Shown here in pieces: positions 45,428-53,815 of a stretch of 64,000 nucleotides of DNA. The notes below the pieces were generated by a model. It saw only the letters and a program-made list of their open reading frames with translations. It searched no databases and had not been told where the DNA came from. Position numbers and translations under genes: made by a program. Source of the stretch: Ensifer sp. PDNC004 (GTDB taxonomy: Bacteria; Pseudomonadota; Alphaproteobacteria; Rhizobiales; Rhizobiaceae); contig NZ_CP070352.1 in NCBI RefSeq assembly GCF_016919405.1, positions 930,001 through 994,000 of the forward strand, given 5' to 3'. Numbering within the stretch: the stretch's first letter is position 1; each line of letters begins with the position of its first letter.

Positions 45428-45937
45428 CTAGTTGCCCAACCCCTGCATGGCGAGATCGACCTGCTCAGCTGTTGGGAGCGCCACGTCGACGACGACGCCA
45501 TCTTCGTCCGCACCGAGCAGCTCGAGGGTTGCTAGCTGGGTGTCAAGCAGGGAAGCCGGGAAGAAATGTCCCGCCCGATGGGAGAGCCGATCGGCCAGCA
45601 CGGCGCGGTCGCCGTGCACATGCACGAAGCGGACGCGCGCCGCGCCCGTGCGCAGGATATCGCGATAGGACCGCTTCAGCGCCGAGCACCCCACAACCGA
45701 GGGACGGCCGGCCGCCTCGTCCTTGGCAATTTCTGCCGCCAGCGCCCGCAACCAAGGTTCGCGATCATTGTCATCAAGCGGAATGCCGGCGGACATCTTG
45801 GCGACGTTCTCCGGCGGGTGAAAGCTGTCGCCCTCGACGAAGCGCCAGCCGAGCCTTTCGGCCAGAGCCTCGCCGACAGTGGTTTTCCCGCTGCCGGACA
45901 CGCCCATCACCACGATATGCTGCAGATCTTCGCTCAT
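45428..45937 (-). CDS. gntK: Gluconokinase
   Basis: 169 residues from ATG 45937. This start overlaps the stop of the permease gene by 4 bp (ATGA) and is preferred over an in-frame one four codons earlier. P-loop GVSGSGKTT at 12-20, then GDSFHPPENVAKMSAGIPLD, the gluconate-binding signature of GntK-type kinases, and WLRALAAEI and CSALKRSYRDILR further on. It phosphorylates gluconate to 6-phosphogluconate with ATP in the cytosol, feeding the Entner-Doudoroff and pentose-phosphate routes. It forms an operon with the gluconate permease. Confidence 0.93.
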   Translation of the reverse strand: MSEDLQHIVVMGVSGSGKTTVGEALAERLGWRFVEGDSFHPPENVAKMSAGIPLDDNDREPWLRALAAEIAKDEAAGRPSVVGCSALKRSYRDILRTGAARVRFVHVHGDRAVLADRLSHRAGHFFPASLLDTQLATLELLGADEDGVVVDVALPTAEQVDLAMQGLGN

Positions 45938-47310
45938 AGCAGCCACCATCCGACGAGCGCGAAGCCGAAGCCGATCACCCCGAGCAGGGTTTCCATCACC
46001 GTCCAGGTCTTGAGCGTCGTCCGTTCATCCATCTGCAGGAAGCGGCCGACGAGCCAGAAGCCGGAATCGTTCACGTGGCTCAACACCGTCGCGCCGCAGG
46101 CAATGGCGATCACGAGGAAGCACAGGTCGAAGGGGCTGAGGCCCGTCGTCGCCGCGACGGTGGGCGCGAGCAGGCCGGCCGTCGTCGTCAGTGCCACGGT
46201 CGCCGAACCCTGCGCCACGCGCAGGGCCGTGGAGATGAGGAAGGCGGCGACGATCAAGGGCATGCCGATCGCGTCGAGGCTGCCGGCAAGCGCCTGACCG
46301 ATGCCGCTTGCACGCAGCACGCCGCCGAACATGCCGCCGGCTCCGGTGACGAGAATGATGCCGCAGATCGGGCCCAGCGCCCCGTCCATCAGCTTCTCCA
46401 TGTCCTTGAGCGTGCGCTCGCCGCTGAGGACCCACATGCCGACGAGCACCGTGATCAGCAGGGCGACGGGCGTCTGCCCGGCCATGCGCAGGATGCTGAC
46501 CCACAATGCGCCACCGTCGATCATCTTCGCGGCGGCCAGTGTCGAAAGGCCGGTATTGAGGAAGATCAGCACGAGCGGCAGCAGCAGCACCAGCATGACG
46601 GTGCCGAAAGACGGAGGCACCTTGTCGCGCGCCGCCTCGCTCGGCGATCCTAGAAGGGTTGGCACCGGCAGTTCGAAGCGCTTGCCCGCCCAGAGCCCGA
46701 AGAGGTAACTGCCGAGATACCACGTGGGCAATGCGACGACGAGACCGACGAGCACCAGCAGGCCGATATCCGCCCCCAGCAATTCGCTGGCCGCGACCGG
46801 GCCCGGATGGGGCGGGAGAAATGCGTGCATCACCGCGAAAGCGCCCGCCGAAGGCAGCGCATAAAGCAGGACCGAACCGCCGAAGCGGCTCGCGACGCTG
46901 AAAATGATCGGTAGCATGACCACGAGGCCGGCGTCGAAGAAGATCGGAAAGCCGAAGAGGAGCGAGGCGATGCCGAGCGCCAAAGGCGCGCGCTCAGGCC
47001 CGAACTGGCCGATCAGCCGGTCCGCGAGCACCTGTGCGCCTCCGGAGACCTCCAGCATCCGCCCGATCATCGCGCCGAAGCCGACGAGAAGCGCCACCGA
47101 GGCGAGCGTCGAGCCGAACCCCTGCAACAGCGTCGGGACCACATCCTTGAACGAGATGCCGGTCACCAGCGCGGTCAAGAGGCTGACCAGCACCAGGGCG
47201 ACAAAGGCGTGCAGACGCAACCGGAGGATAAGAAAAAGAAGCAGGCCGACGGCTGCCGCCGCAATCAGCAGCAGCGTCGCGGTTCCATAGACGGGTTCGA
47301 TCGAAGTCAT
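45934..47310 (-). CDS. gntP: Gluconate:H+ symporter (GntP family)
   Basis: 458 residues from ATG 47310, preceded by AAGGAGG. A start ten codons upstream lacks such a site. About 12-14 hydrophobic segments are spread over the full length. GntP landmarks include LLVGFGAMIGRMLEVSGGAQ, FGFPIFFDAGLVVMLPI, AFLPPHPGPVAASELLGADI and a C-terminal LSHVNDSGFWLVGRF. It imports gluconate or a related sugar acid across the inner membrane with protons. It is translationally coupled to the gluconokinase downstream. It is the first clearly intact operon to the right of the tRNA-Sec boundary. Confidence 0.93.
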   Translation of the reverse strand: MTSIEPVYGTATLLLIAAAAVGLLLFLILRLRLHAFVALVLVSLLTALVTGISFKDVVPTLLQGFGSTLASVALLVGFGAMIGRMLEVSGGAQVLADRLIGQFGPERAPLALGIASLLFGFPIFFDAGLVVMLPIIFSVASRFGGSVLLYALPSAGAFAVMHAFLPPHPGPVAASELLGADIGLLVLVGLVVALPTWYLGSYLFGLWAGKRFELPVPTLLGSPSEAARDKVPPSFGTVMLVLLLPLVLIFLNTGLSTLAAAKMIDGGALWVSILRMAGQTPVALLITVLVGMWVLSGERTLKDMEKLMDGALGPICGIILVTGAGGMFGGVLRASGIGQALAGSLDAIGMPLIVAAFLISTALRVAQGSATVALTTTAGLLAPTVAATTGLSPFDLCFLVIAIACGATVLSHVNDSGFWLVGRFLQMDERTTLKTWTVMETLLGVIGFGFALVGWWLL

Positions 47311-47592
47311 GTGTCCTCCTTGTTCCGGAAGTGAGGTCAAGGGCCATATAGTCTATGGCCCTTCTCAGCAACCTACCTGAAAGAGGTGGGCACAGGAGAT
47401 ACGACCGCATCAATAAGGGCCCGTAGCCGGGCGGTCGCGATCGCCTTCGACAGGCGATCACACCACGTTTGAGGCGCGTCGCATTGCCATAGGCACGGAT
47501 CGCCACACGCACTCGATCAGACCCCATAGGGCGTGTTAGGTATGCCAACATGGCAGACCTGTCGTGATCAGTTCAACTGAAAGGTAGAATAA

Positions 47593-47730
47593 ATGCGCGC
47601 TACAATCCTGTTGGCAATGGTTCTAGCCCTCGCCGGATGCTCCCAGACCGGCGGTGGCGGTGGCGGCTACACTGCTGACTATGAGGCTGGCGACGGCGAC
47701 TATTATCACGGGATTGTCGCGCCGAGATAA
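47593..47730 (+). CDS. 45-residue lipoprotein
   Basis: ATG 47593 with AAGGTAG upstream. The product is MRATILLAMVLALAGC followed by a Gly-rich and Tyr/Asp-rich tail of about 30 residues (SQTGGGGGGYTADYEAGDGD). L-A-G-C16 is a textbook lipobox, so it should be a small outer- or inner-membrane lipoprotein. Small lipoproteins of this kind are common in rhizobia and lack known functions. It is isolated: the flanking genes are on the opposite strand. Confidence 0.65.
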   Translation: MRATILLAMVLALAGCSQTGGGGGGYTADYEAGDGDYYHGIVAPR

Positions 47731-47921
47731 GGCCCGACCTTCCCACACGAAAGACCGGCTTTCGTGTTCCAGCGGGATGGGCGCTCGCTCAAGTCCATCC
47801 CGGCAACCCCTCCCAAGCCGAGCGGCAGCTGCCTTGGGATCAGTCGTTGGTCTGCCGGCTCATCCACCCGAAATCGCAAATGCTGCGACCATTCCGGACC
47901 GGTTTCATCGCCGCACACCAC

Positions 47922-49265
47922 TCATTCCGTGGAATAGAGATCTTCCTCCCGCGCATTCAGCATCCCCGCGAGCGTGCGCAAGCCGCTGTCGAGCTGGTCC
48001 ATCGTCGGGGTCGCCAGCGCCAGCCTGACCGCATTGGGCGCATGGCCGGGCATCACCGCGAAGGTAGTGGAGGGCGTCAAGGCGATATCGCGCCTCGCCG
48101 CGGCAACGACGAAACTCTGCGAACGCCAGTGGGGCGGCAGCGTCAGCCAGAGGTGGAAGCCGTTCTCGTTCGACTGGATATCGAAGCCGGAGAGACGGTC
48201 GGCCGCAAGCTTCTGCCGGGCGCGCGCGTCGAGGCGCTTCCGCCTGACCAGTTCGGCAACGGTGCCATCCGCCATGATCCGCTGGGCCGCGGCGAAGGTA
48301 AGACCGGAGGCCGACCAGCCGCCGGAACGCACCGAGGCCATCATGCTTTCCCGCAAGCGCAGGGGCGGGACGATGAAGCCGAGCGACAGGCCCGGCGCGA
48401 CCCGCTTGGACAGGCTGTCGATGACGATGCAGGTTTCGGGCGCGAGTGTCGCAAGCGGCAGATCGTCCTCGAGAAAGCTGTAGACGCGATCCTCGATGAT
48501 CGGGAGGTCGAGCGCCTCGAGGACCCGGATCAGATCGCTCCGCCGCGCCGCAGACATCGTCGTGCCAAGCGGGTTCTGGACCGCCGGCTGAATGTAGATC
48601 GCGGACAGCCGGGCCTCCTGATGCGCCCTTAGCACCGCATCCGGCCGCACGCCGTCGCCGTCCATCGCAAGCGGCACCAGCGTGATGCCCAACCGGACGG
48701 CGATGCCTTTGATGTAGGGATAGGTCAGCGCCTCGACGCCGCATCGGCCACCGGTCGGAACGAGCGCGGCAAGTGCCGCGCCGATGGCCTGTCGACCGTT
48801 GCCGGCAAAAACGAGCTGCTCGGGCGTTGCGCACCATCCGTCCCGCGACAGAAAATCAGCGGCCACGCTGCGGGCAACGGCCGTTCCGGTGCTGGTGACT
48901 TGCCTCAAGGCGACATCCAGGGCGGCGGGCTTTTCGAGGCCCGCGAGGCTCCTGGCGATCAACGCGGTCTGTTCGGGCAGGATCGGATAGTTGAATTCCA
49001 GATCGGTCCGGATACCACGCGGTTCGCCAAGCGCTTCCGCGCCACGCCTGGTCTCGCCCGAAACGAAGGTGCCGCGACCGACTTCGCCAACGACAAGACC
49101 ACGCCGCAGCAGTTCCGAAAAGACACGGCTCGCCGTCGAGGCGGCAATCTTGTGCTCATGAGCAAACCGGCGCTGCGGCGGCAGGCGGTCGCCGGGCTTC
49201 AGCGTGCCGTTTGCGATCTCAGCAGCGATCGCGTCGGCCAGCCTGATATATTCGGAGTTAGACAT
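47922..49265 (-). CDS. MocR/PdxR-type GntR regulator with aminotransferase domain
   Basis: 447 residues from ATG 49265 (CGGAGC upstream). N-terminal GntR winged helix about 1-72 (LKPGDRLPPQRRFAHEHKIA, ASTASRVFSELLRRGLVVGE), then a fold-type I aminotransferase domain with the PLP lysine K287 in DSLSKRVAPGLSLGF and the PLP contacts in EDRVYSFL. MocR proteins bind PLP adducts and regulate vitamin B6 or amino-acid genes instead of catalysing. It is divergent from the TauE/SafE exporter gene at 49394 with a 128-bp gap, making that the likely target. Confidence 0.92.
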   Translation of the reverse strand: MSNSEYIRLADAIAAEIANGTLKPGDRLPPQRRFAHEHKIAASTASRVFSELLRRGLVVGEVGRGTFVSGETRRGAEALGEPRGIRTDLEFNYPILPEQTALIARSLAGLEKPAALDVALRQVTSTGTAVARSVAADFLSRDGWCATPEQLVFAGNGRQAIGAALAALVPTGGRCGVEALTYPYIKGIAVRLGITLVPLAMDGDGVRPDAVLRAHQEARLSAIYIQPAVQNPLGTTMSAARRSDLIRVLEALDLPIIEDRVYSFLEDDLPLATLAPETCIVIDSLSKRVAPGLSLGFIVPPLRLRESMMASVRSGGWSASGLTFAAAQRIMADGTVAELVRRKRLDARARQKLAADRLSGFDIQSNENGFHLWLTLPPHWRSQSFVVAAARRDIALTPSTTFAVMPGHAPNAVRLALATPTMDQLDSGLRTLAGMLNAREEDLYSTE

Positions 49266-49393
49266 TTATTGCTCCGAGTACAATGTTTAGATTGCACCGA
49301 GAAGTATCTGCGATCATTCTCCTTTCATCAACCCACTTTCATTGAGAACGCAGGCGCTTTGGCGTCGCGGGCGCGTCAACGCGGAGCCACGCC

Positions 49394-50152
49394 ATGGAAC
49401 TGACCCTTGCGACCGTCCTCGTCGCTTTTGCCGGCGTGTTTCTGATCAGCTTCATGCGCGGCGCATTCGGCGGCGGCTTCGCAATCATCGGCATTCCGCT
49501 ACTGTCGACCGTGATGGATCCGGTTACGGCCGGCGGTCTGCTCGCACCACTGTTCATCGCGATGGACCTCTATGCGCTGCACTACTGGAAGCCTTCGACC
49601 TGGTCGAAGCCGGACCTCGTGCTGCTCGTGCCCGGCCTGGTGATCGGGATCGGCATTGGCTACTTCGTGTTCCGTGCGCTCGACCATCGGGCGATCGCAA
49701 TTCTGATGGCGGGCATCACGCTCGCCTTTGTCGGGCTCTGGTTTATCCGGGGCGCCGACGTGATCCCGCATCCCCGTTCGAGACCAAAGGCCGTTGCTGC
49801 CGGCTTCACCTCGGGCATCACCACCATGGTTGCCCATTCGGGCGGCCCGCCGCTCGCGATGTACCTGCTGCCGCTCGGTCTCAGCAAGGAAATCTATGCG
49901 GGAACCACGAGCCTGTTCTTCACCGTCGGCAACGCCACCAAGCTTGTGCCCTGGCTGCTGTTGTCCCAGCCTTCGGGCGGAACCTGGACCCTGATGGCGC
50001 TTTGCCTCCTCACCATTCCGGTCGGCGTGTGGTCGGGCTGGCGGCTCCATGGGGTGTTGGACCAGCGCCAGGTCTATCGCGCCTGCTACGGGCTGCTGGT
50101 GGTAACCGCGTTGAAACTGCTGTGGGATGGTGTTTCCGGCTACATCGCCTGA
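49394..50152 (+). CDS. TauE/SafE (TSUP) family permease
   Basis: 252 residues from ATG 49394 (GGAG upstream). It has eight hydrophobic segments and the TSUP pattern of two repeats: FMRGAFGGGFAIIGIPLLST near the N-terminus and SGITTMVAHSGGPPLAMYLL in the second half. Family members export sulfite, sulfonates or other small organic anions through the inner membrane. The divergent MocR regulator upstream probably controls it, which would fit export of an amino-acid-derived or sulfur compound. Confidence 0.9.
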   Translation: MELTLATVLVAFAGVFLISFMRGAFGGGFAIIGIPLLSTVMDPVTAGGLLAPLFIAMDLYALHYWKPSTWSKPDLVLLVPGLVIGIGIGYFVFRALDHRAIAILMAGITLAFVGLWFIRGADVIPHPRSRPKAVAAGFTSGITTMVAHSGGPPLAMYLLPLGLSKEIYAGTTSLFFTVGNATKLVPWLLLSQPSGGTWTLMALCLLTIPVGVWSGWRLHGVLDQRQVYRACYGLLVVTALKLLWDGVSGYIA

Positions 50153-50184
50153 TCGTCGTTACGGGCGTGCGCCGACTTGGGCAA

Positions 50185-50667
50185 TTAGAGCCAACGCCTG
50201 ACACGCGCCTTGTAGGCCCGATAGACGTCGCCGAACTTGCGCTCGAGATAGGCCTCCTCGCGCGCCACGACGCCATAGCGGATGACGAGGTAAAAGGGGA
50301 CCAGCAGGATCAGCAGCCACAGACTGTCGAAGAGAATGGAAAAGCCGATCAGGCCGAGGAACATGCCGCTATAGATCGGGTTGCGGGTGAAGCGGTAGGG
50401 ACCGGCTTCGACGATCGTCGATGTCGGGCGATGGATCTGGATTTCGGTTCCCGCGCGCCTGAAACTCACCGCCGCCCAGATCAAAAGCGCAAGACCGGCG
50501 AGAAAAATGATGCCGCCGGCGAGGGCGTCCGGCACGATCGCGGGCACGAACGGCAACGGGTGGAGCCGGTCGAGCACCAGGCCACCGCCCACCGACATCA
50601 CCCAGGCGATCGGCGGATGGATCACCGCGCCGGAACGGTCAGGCGCATTTCCCGTCGTCTCGTTCAT
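50185..50667 (-). CDS. Isoprenylcysteine carboxyl methyltransferase (ICMT)-like membrane protein
   Basis: 160 residues from ATG 50667. It has four hydrophobic segments and the ICMT/PEMT C-terminal signature: VEAGPYRFTRNPIYSGMFLG (SAM-binding RHPxY-type), then a helix and AREEAYLERKFGDVYRAYKA. In bacteria these proteins are annotated as methyltransferase family, with lipids or small molecules as likely substrates and the inner membrane as location. It is convergent with the TSUP gene, 32 bp between stops. Confidence 0.88.
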   Translation of the reverse strand: MNETTGNAPDRSGAVIHPPIAWVMSVGGGLVLDRLHPLPFVPAIVPDALAGGIIFLAGLALLIWAAVSFRRAGTEIQIHRPTSTIVEAGPYRFTRNPIYSGMFLGLIGFSILFDSLWLLILLVPFYLVIRYGVVAREEAYLERKFGDVYRAYKARVRRWL

Positions 50668-50840
50668 CAAAACACCTGTTGCCTGGTTTGCGCGTGGTCC
50701 GCTCCCGCACCAATGGCGCGGGTGGCCATTTTAGCGGACGCGGGCCATTTGCGAAAACCCTCCAAGACGCTATGTGAACGGAGGATCATCGGCTCTGTTT
50801 GGGACCATGATCACGCCATGGCTACAACAGGACGAGACAC

Positions 50841-51266
50841 ATGAAAGCACGCGTCAAATGGGTGGAAGACCGGACCTTCGTCGGAGAGTCTGGTAGCGGC
50901 CACAAAGTCGTTTTGGGAACCGCCTTCGGAGAGGAAGGTCGCACCCCGGGACCGAGCCCGATGGAACTGGTGCTGATCGGCACCGGCGGCTGCTCGGCCT
51001 ATGACGTGGTGCACATCCTGGAGAAGGGCCGCGAGCCGGTCGAAGACTGCGTCGTCGAACTCGACGCCGACCGCGCCGAGACGGAGCCGCGCGTCTTTAC
51101 CCGCATCCACATGCACTTCATCGTCAAAGGCCGCGGGCTCGCAGTCAACAAGGTCGAGCGCGCCGTTTCGCTGTCGATCGAGAAATACTGCTCGGCTTCG
51201 GCCATGCTCGCCAAGACCGCAACGATTACCCACGATTTCGAAGTGGTCGATACCAGCGCCGGCTGA
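50841..51266 (+). CDS. OsmC/Ohr-superfamily protein
   Basis: 141 residues from ATG 50841 (GGACGAG upstream). The OsmC fold is shown by PGPSPMELVLIGTGGCSAYD with Cys51 and the helix with Cys117 in SIEKYCSASAMLAKTATITH. These two cysteines reduce organic hydroperoxides in true Ohr/OsmC; the YhfA-like branch, which this resembles in length and MELVL motif, is less well characterised. Cytosolic. It stands alone, with convergent neighbours. Confidence 0.88.
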   Translation: MKARVKWVEDRTFVGESGSGHKVVLGTAFGEEGRTPGPSPMELVLIGTGGCSAYDVVHILEKGREPVEDCVVELDADRAETEPRVFTRIHMHFIVKGRGLAVNKVERAVSLSIEKYCSASAMLAKTATITHDFEVVDTSAG

Positions 51267-51311
51267 GCCCCCACCCGGAGCTCGCATCAACGACCAGCGG
51301 GCGCGCGGTCC

Positions 51312-51692
51312 CTATCGTCGCGCCGGTTGAAACAGTTCGACGACATTTCCGGAGGGGTCGATCAAAAGGATCTGCGCCCCTCCGGGACCGGTGACGATGT
51401 CGTTGCGGAACATGACGCCGGCGCGGCGCAGCCGCTCGACCTCGCCGTTGAGATCATCGACGAGGAGATGGATGCGGTTCCAGCCGCCCGGCCCCGGCTT
51501 CTCGCCGTCCGGCATCGGCCTGCCGGCCGAACTCGTCGGTCCGCTGAGCAGCAGCCGCAGCGCGCCGCGCTGCACATCCGCGAAAGCCGGTGGATAGCTC
51601 GACAGAAGCGAAAAACCGAGGTGGGTCGTGTACCAGGCGATCGCCGCCTCGACGTCATCGACCATATAGCGGACATTGACCGTTTCAGACAT
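51312..51692 (-). CDS. Glyoxalase/bleomycin-resistance (VOC) family protein
   Basis: 126 residues from ATG 51692. The frame is open upstream to 52166, but that part is antisense to the aldo/keto reductase. A single VOC pair of beta-alpha-beta-beta-beta units: VRYMVDDVEAAIAWYTTHLG, FADVQRGALRLLLSGP, IHLLVDDLNGEVERLRRAGV, ILLIDPSGNVVELFQPAR. Metal ligands would be His75 and Glu119 plus residues from a partner chain. It could be a dioxygenase, lyase or binding protein. It follows the aldo/keto reductase gene on the same strand after 98 bp. Confidence 0.88.
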   Translation of the reverse strand: MSETVNVRYMVDDVEAAIAWYTTHLGFSLLSSYPPAFADVQRGALRLLLSGPTSSAGRPMPDGEKPGPGGWNRIHLLVDDLNGEVERLRRAGVMFRNDIVTGPGGAQILLIDPSGNVVELFQPARR

Positions 51693-51790
51693 TGGCCTTT
51701 CCTCCGAAGCGAACGTCTGCCCGCAAACAGAAACCGGCGGGCACCCACGCCTCGGCAACGCCCCGTCTTCAAAAGAGACGTCGCCGATCT

Positions 51791-52762
51791 TCAATCCCGA
51801 TAGAAGTTGCGCCGCCAGCGGTGGGCGGTCAGTTTCGCCCGCTGCGTATCCGGCAGGCCGGCACCGTCGCCGATGGCGCAGTTGCGCTCGACGTTGCGCA
51901 CCGAGCGCATGCCGGGAATGACCGTCGATACCGCCGGGTGGCTGAGAACGAAGCGCAGCGCCGTTTCGGCCAGCGCGTCGGGCTTGATTTCCAGGTCTTC
52001 GACGATCTTCTGAGTCCGCTCCTCGACCTCGCGCTTGCGCTCGCCGCGGAAGTAGGTCTCGCGGAAGTCGCCCTCGGGAAAGACGGTATCGGCGCGGATC
52101 TGGCCGGTGAGACCGCCTTCGTCCAGCGCCACGCGGACGATGACGCCGACATTGTGCTTCAGGCACGCCGGCAGCAGCTTCTCCTCGGGCGCCTGTTCGA
52201 AGATGTTGTAGATCACCTGCACGCTATCGACGACGCCGGTCTCGATCAGCCGGAGCGCATTGTCCGGCTCGTAGTCGTTGATCGAAACGCCGAAGAAGCG
52301 GATCTTGCCGTCGCGCTTCAACCGCTCGACCGCTTCCAGCCAGTCGCCGCGCCCGACCCACTCGTCCGACCAGACATGAAACTGCTGCACGTCGATCGTC
52401 TCGACGCCGAGATTGCGCAGGCTTGCCTCGGTGCAGGCGATCACGTGATCGGCCGGGAAGGTCTGCTCGGCAGGCGTGCCGGCATGCGCTGGCCATTGCA
52501 TGTTCTTCGGCGGGATCTTGGTGGCGACGTGGATCGTCTCCGACCGCTCGCGCAGCAAAGCGCCGATCAGCTTCTCGCTGTGACCCTGACCGTAGCCGAG
52601 TGCGGTGTCGATGAAGTTGAGGCCGAGATCGACCGCGCGGTTGAGGGCGCGCGCAGACTCGTCATCGCTTGCGCCCTGCCACTGACTCTTGCCGATGCCC
52701 CAGGCACCGTAACCGATTTCGGAAATGCGCAGGCCCGTGCGGCCGAGGGTTCTGTAGTGCAT
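51791..52762 (-). CDS. Aldo/keto reductase
   Basis: 323 residues from ATG 52762. The catalytic tetrad is complete: D52, Y57, K82 and H129 ([23 protein letters not shown]). The NADPH-binding end contains [20 protein letters not shown]. The family reduces aldehydes and ketones with NADPH in the cytosol; the sequence resembles the YhdN/general-stress branch. A glyoxalase-type gene follows on the same strand, and together they would suit carbonyl detoxification. Confidence 0.93.
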   Translation of the reverse strand: MHYRTLGRTGLRISEIGYGAWGIGKSQWQGASDDESARALNRAVDLGLNFIDTALGYGQGHSEKLIGALLRERSETIHVATKIPPKNMQWPAHAGTPAEQTFPADHVIACTEASLRNLGVETIDVQQFHVWSDEWVGRGDWLEAVERLKRDGKIRFFGVSINDYEPDNALRLIETGVVDSVQVIYNIFEQAPEEKLLPACLKHNVGVIVRVALDEGGLTGQIRADTVFPEGDFRETYFRGERKREVEERTQKIVEDLEIKPDALAETALRFVLSHPAVSTVIPGMRSVRNVERNCAIGDGAGLPDTQRAKLTAHRWRRNFYRD

Positions 52763-52884
52763 GGTGCTCTCGCTGGCATTGGAGGGAGGACGGGATGTCG
52801 CCGGTTATCTAGGCCTCGGCGATCGACCGTCAACCTGGCAAATGCCCAGGCCAGTTGCCCAATGCGTCCTAGGCCCAAGGCGTC

Positions 52885-53295
52885 CTAGGCAAGGAACCAG
52901 AAGATGACAGCCGAAAGGAAGATGAAAGCGAGCACGAGCCCGATGAATTGCCGCATGCCCTCGCTCGTATTGTCGCCGAGCAAGGCGGCCCAGATCGGCC
53001 CGCCGCTGCAGTCTTCGTCGCGCAGGTCGCGAATGGAGGCCAGAGCCTCGCGACCCACCGTCCGGCGGCTATAGTCGTGCGTCGGCGGCTGCCGGTTGCG
53101 ATGAGAGGCAAGCGATCCCGAAAGATCCGGCGCGACGAGGCCACCGTCGCCGGCATCGACCACCGGGGCCGGCCGGCCCTCCGTCGTGGCCTGGTTGCGG
53201 ATCGCGTCGCCTGCCCGCAGGCGCCCCGCGCCATGGTGAAACGCCCAGCGCTGGGGTTTCGACTGCAGATCGGATTTCACGTGCCGGATAGACAT
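52885..53295 (-). CDS. C-terminally anchored small membrane hypothetical protein
   Basis: 136 residues from ATG 53295, chosen because TGGAGGTG stands just upstream; the open frame begins 19 codons earlier. The N-terminal 110 residues are polar and probably disordered (SIRHVKSDLQSKPQRWAFHH, repeated R and D). The last 20 residues form a membrane helix (RQFIGLVLAFIFLSAVIFWFLA), giving a tail-anchored topology. No family recognised. It lies directly downstream, on the same strand, of the CUCCUCCC hairpin array. Confidence 0.65.
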   Translation of the reverse strand: MSIRHVKSDLQSKPQRWAFHHGAGRLRAGDAIRNQATTEGRPAPVVDAGDGGLVAPDLSGSLASHRNRQPPTHDYSRRTVGREALASIRDLRDEDCSGGPIWAALLGDNTSEGMRQFIGLVLAFIFLSAVIFWFLA

Positions 53296-53426
53296 CACGC
53301 ACCTCCACAGGCGTAACCGCCAACTGGGGACTTTGGTTCCGTGGGCGGGCATGCATTGTTGATCGTGCGGGGGCGGGGCGTCGCCGATACGTCGCTTGAG
53401 GGACGCAATTGCCGGCAGCGTCAGCC

Positions 53427-53467
53427 GAAAAATAAAAGAGCCCGCCGCGGGAGGAGCGGCAGGCTCT
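53427..53467 (-). terminator. Intrinsic terminator = hairpin 4 of the small RNA array
   Basis: An interrupted 11-bp GC-rich stem (AGAGCC, GCCGC and complements) around TCCTCCC, followed on the minus strand by TTTTATTTTT. This is the strongest intrinsic terminator noticed in the window. Confidence 0.85.
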
Positions 53468-53580
53468 CAAAAATCGATCAGCAGCCTGGGAGGAGGAGTG
53501 GCGCTGATCTCGTGAACGATCCATGGGAGGAGGAGATCGTTCACCCGTCGAAGCTCTGCGGGAGGAGATGCATTGCTTCG
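53427..53580 (-). ncRNA. Four-hairpin CUCCUCCC (anti-Shine-Dalgarno, 'cuckoo'/CcsR-type) small RNA array
   Basis: On the minus strand four consecutive hairpins each expose the octamer CTCCTCCC in the loop. Hairpin 1: 53549-53580, stem CGAAGC/GCTTCG. Hairpin 2: 53512-53544, stem GTGAACGAT/ATCGTTCAC (9 bp). Hairpin 3: 53476-53509, stem GATCAGC/GCTGATC. Hairpin 4: 53437-53467, stem AGAGCCxGCCGC/GCGGCxGGCTCT, followed by a U-rich tract, so it doubles as the terminator. CUCCUCCC loops are the hallmark of alphaproteobacterial CcsR/cuckoo small RNAs, which can pair with ribosome-binding sites. The array lies 236 bp downstream of, and on the same strand as, the type I secretion operon. No clear promoter was seen, so it may be processed from that transcript or have its own start. 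Confidence 0.85.
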
Positions 53581-53815
53581 ATGAGGTGAATATACAGGGT
53601 TTCTGCCCAAATCGTAGGCGGTTTTTGTGCAGGCCAGCTATGCGCTATGCGCGCAGCGCAACACCGGCGCACCGGTCCAGGCCCATAGAAAATGCGATCG
53701 AACGGCCGGCGACGTAGATGATACGCGAGCACGTCAGACGACGCGCAGGCGGGCGGAAACGGGTTTCACGCCGCCCCCACTCCGACGCCGCAGATACTGC
53801 CGCCGGTCGAAACGA

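Noticed and set aside
53752..53778. GGGCGG/CCGCCC inverted repeat between the fusion-protein gene and the small RNA array as a terminator
   Set aside because: Long loop and no U tract on either strand; it does not clearly end the operon transcript.
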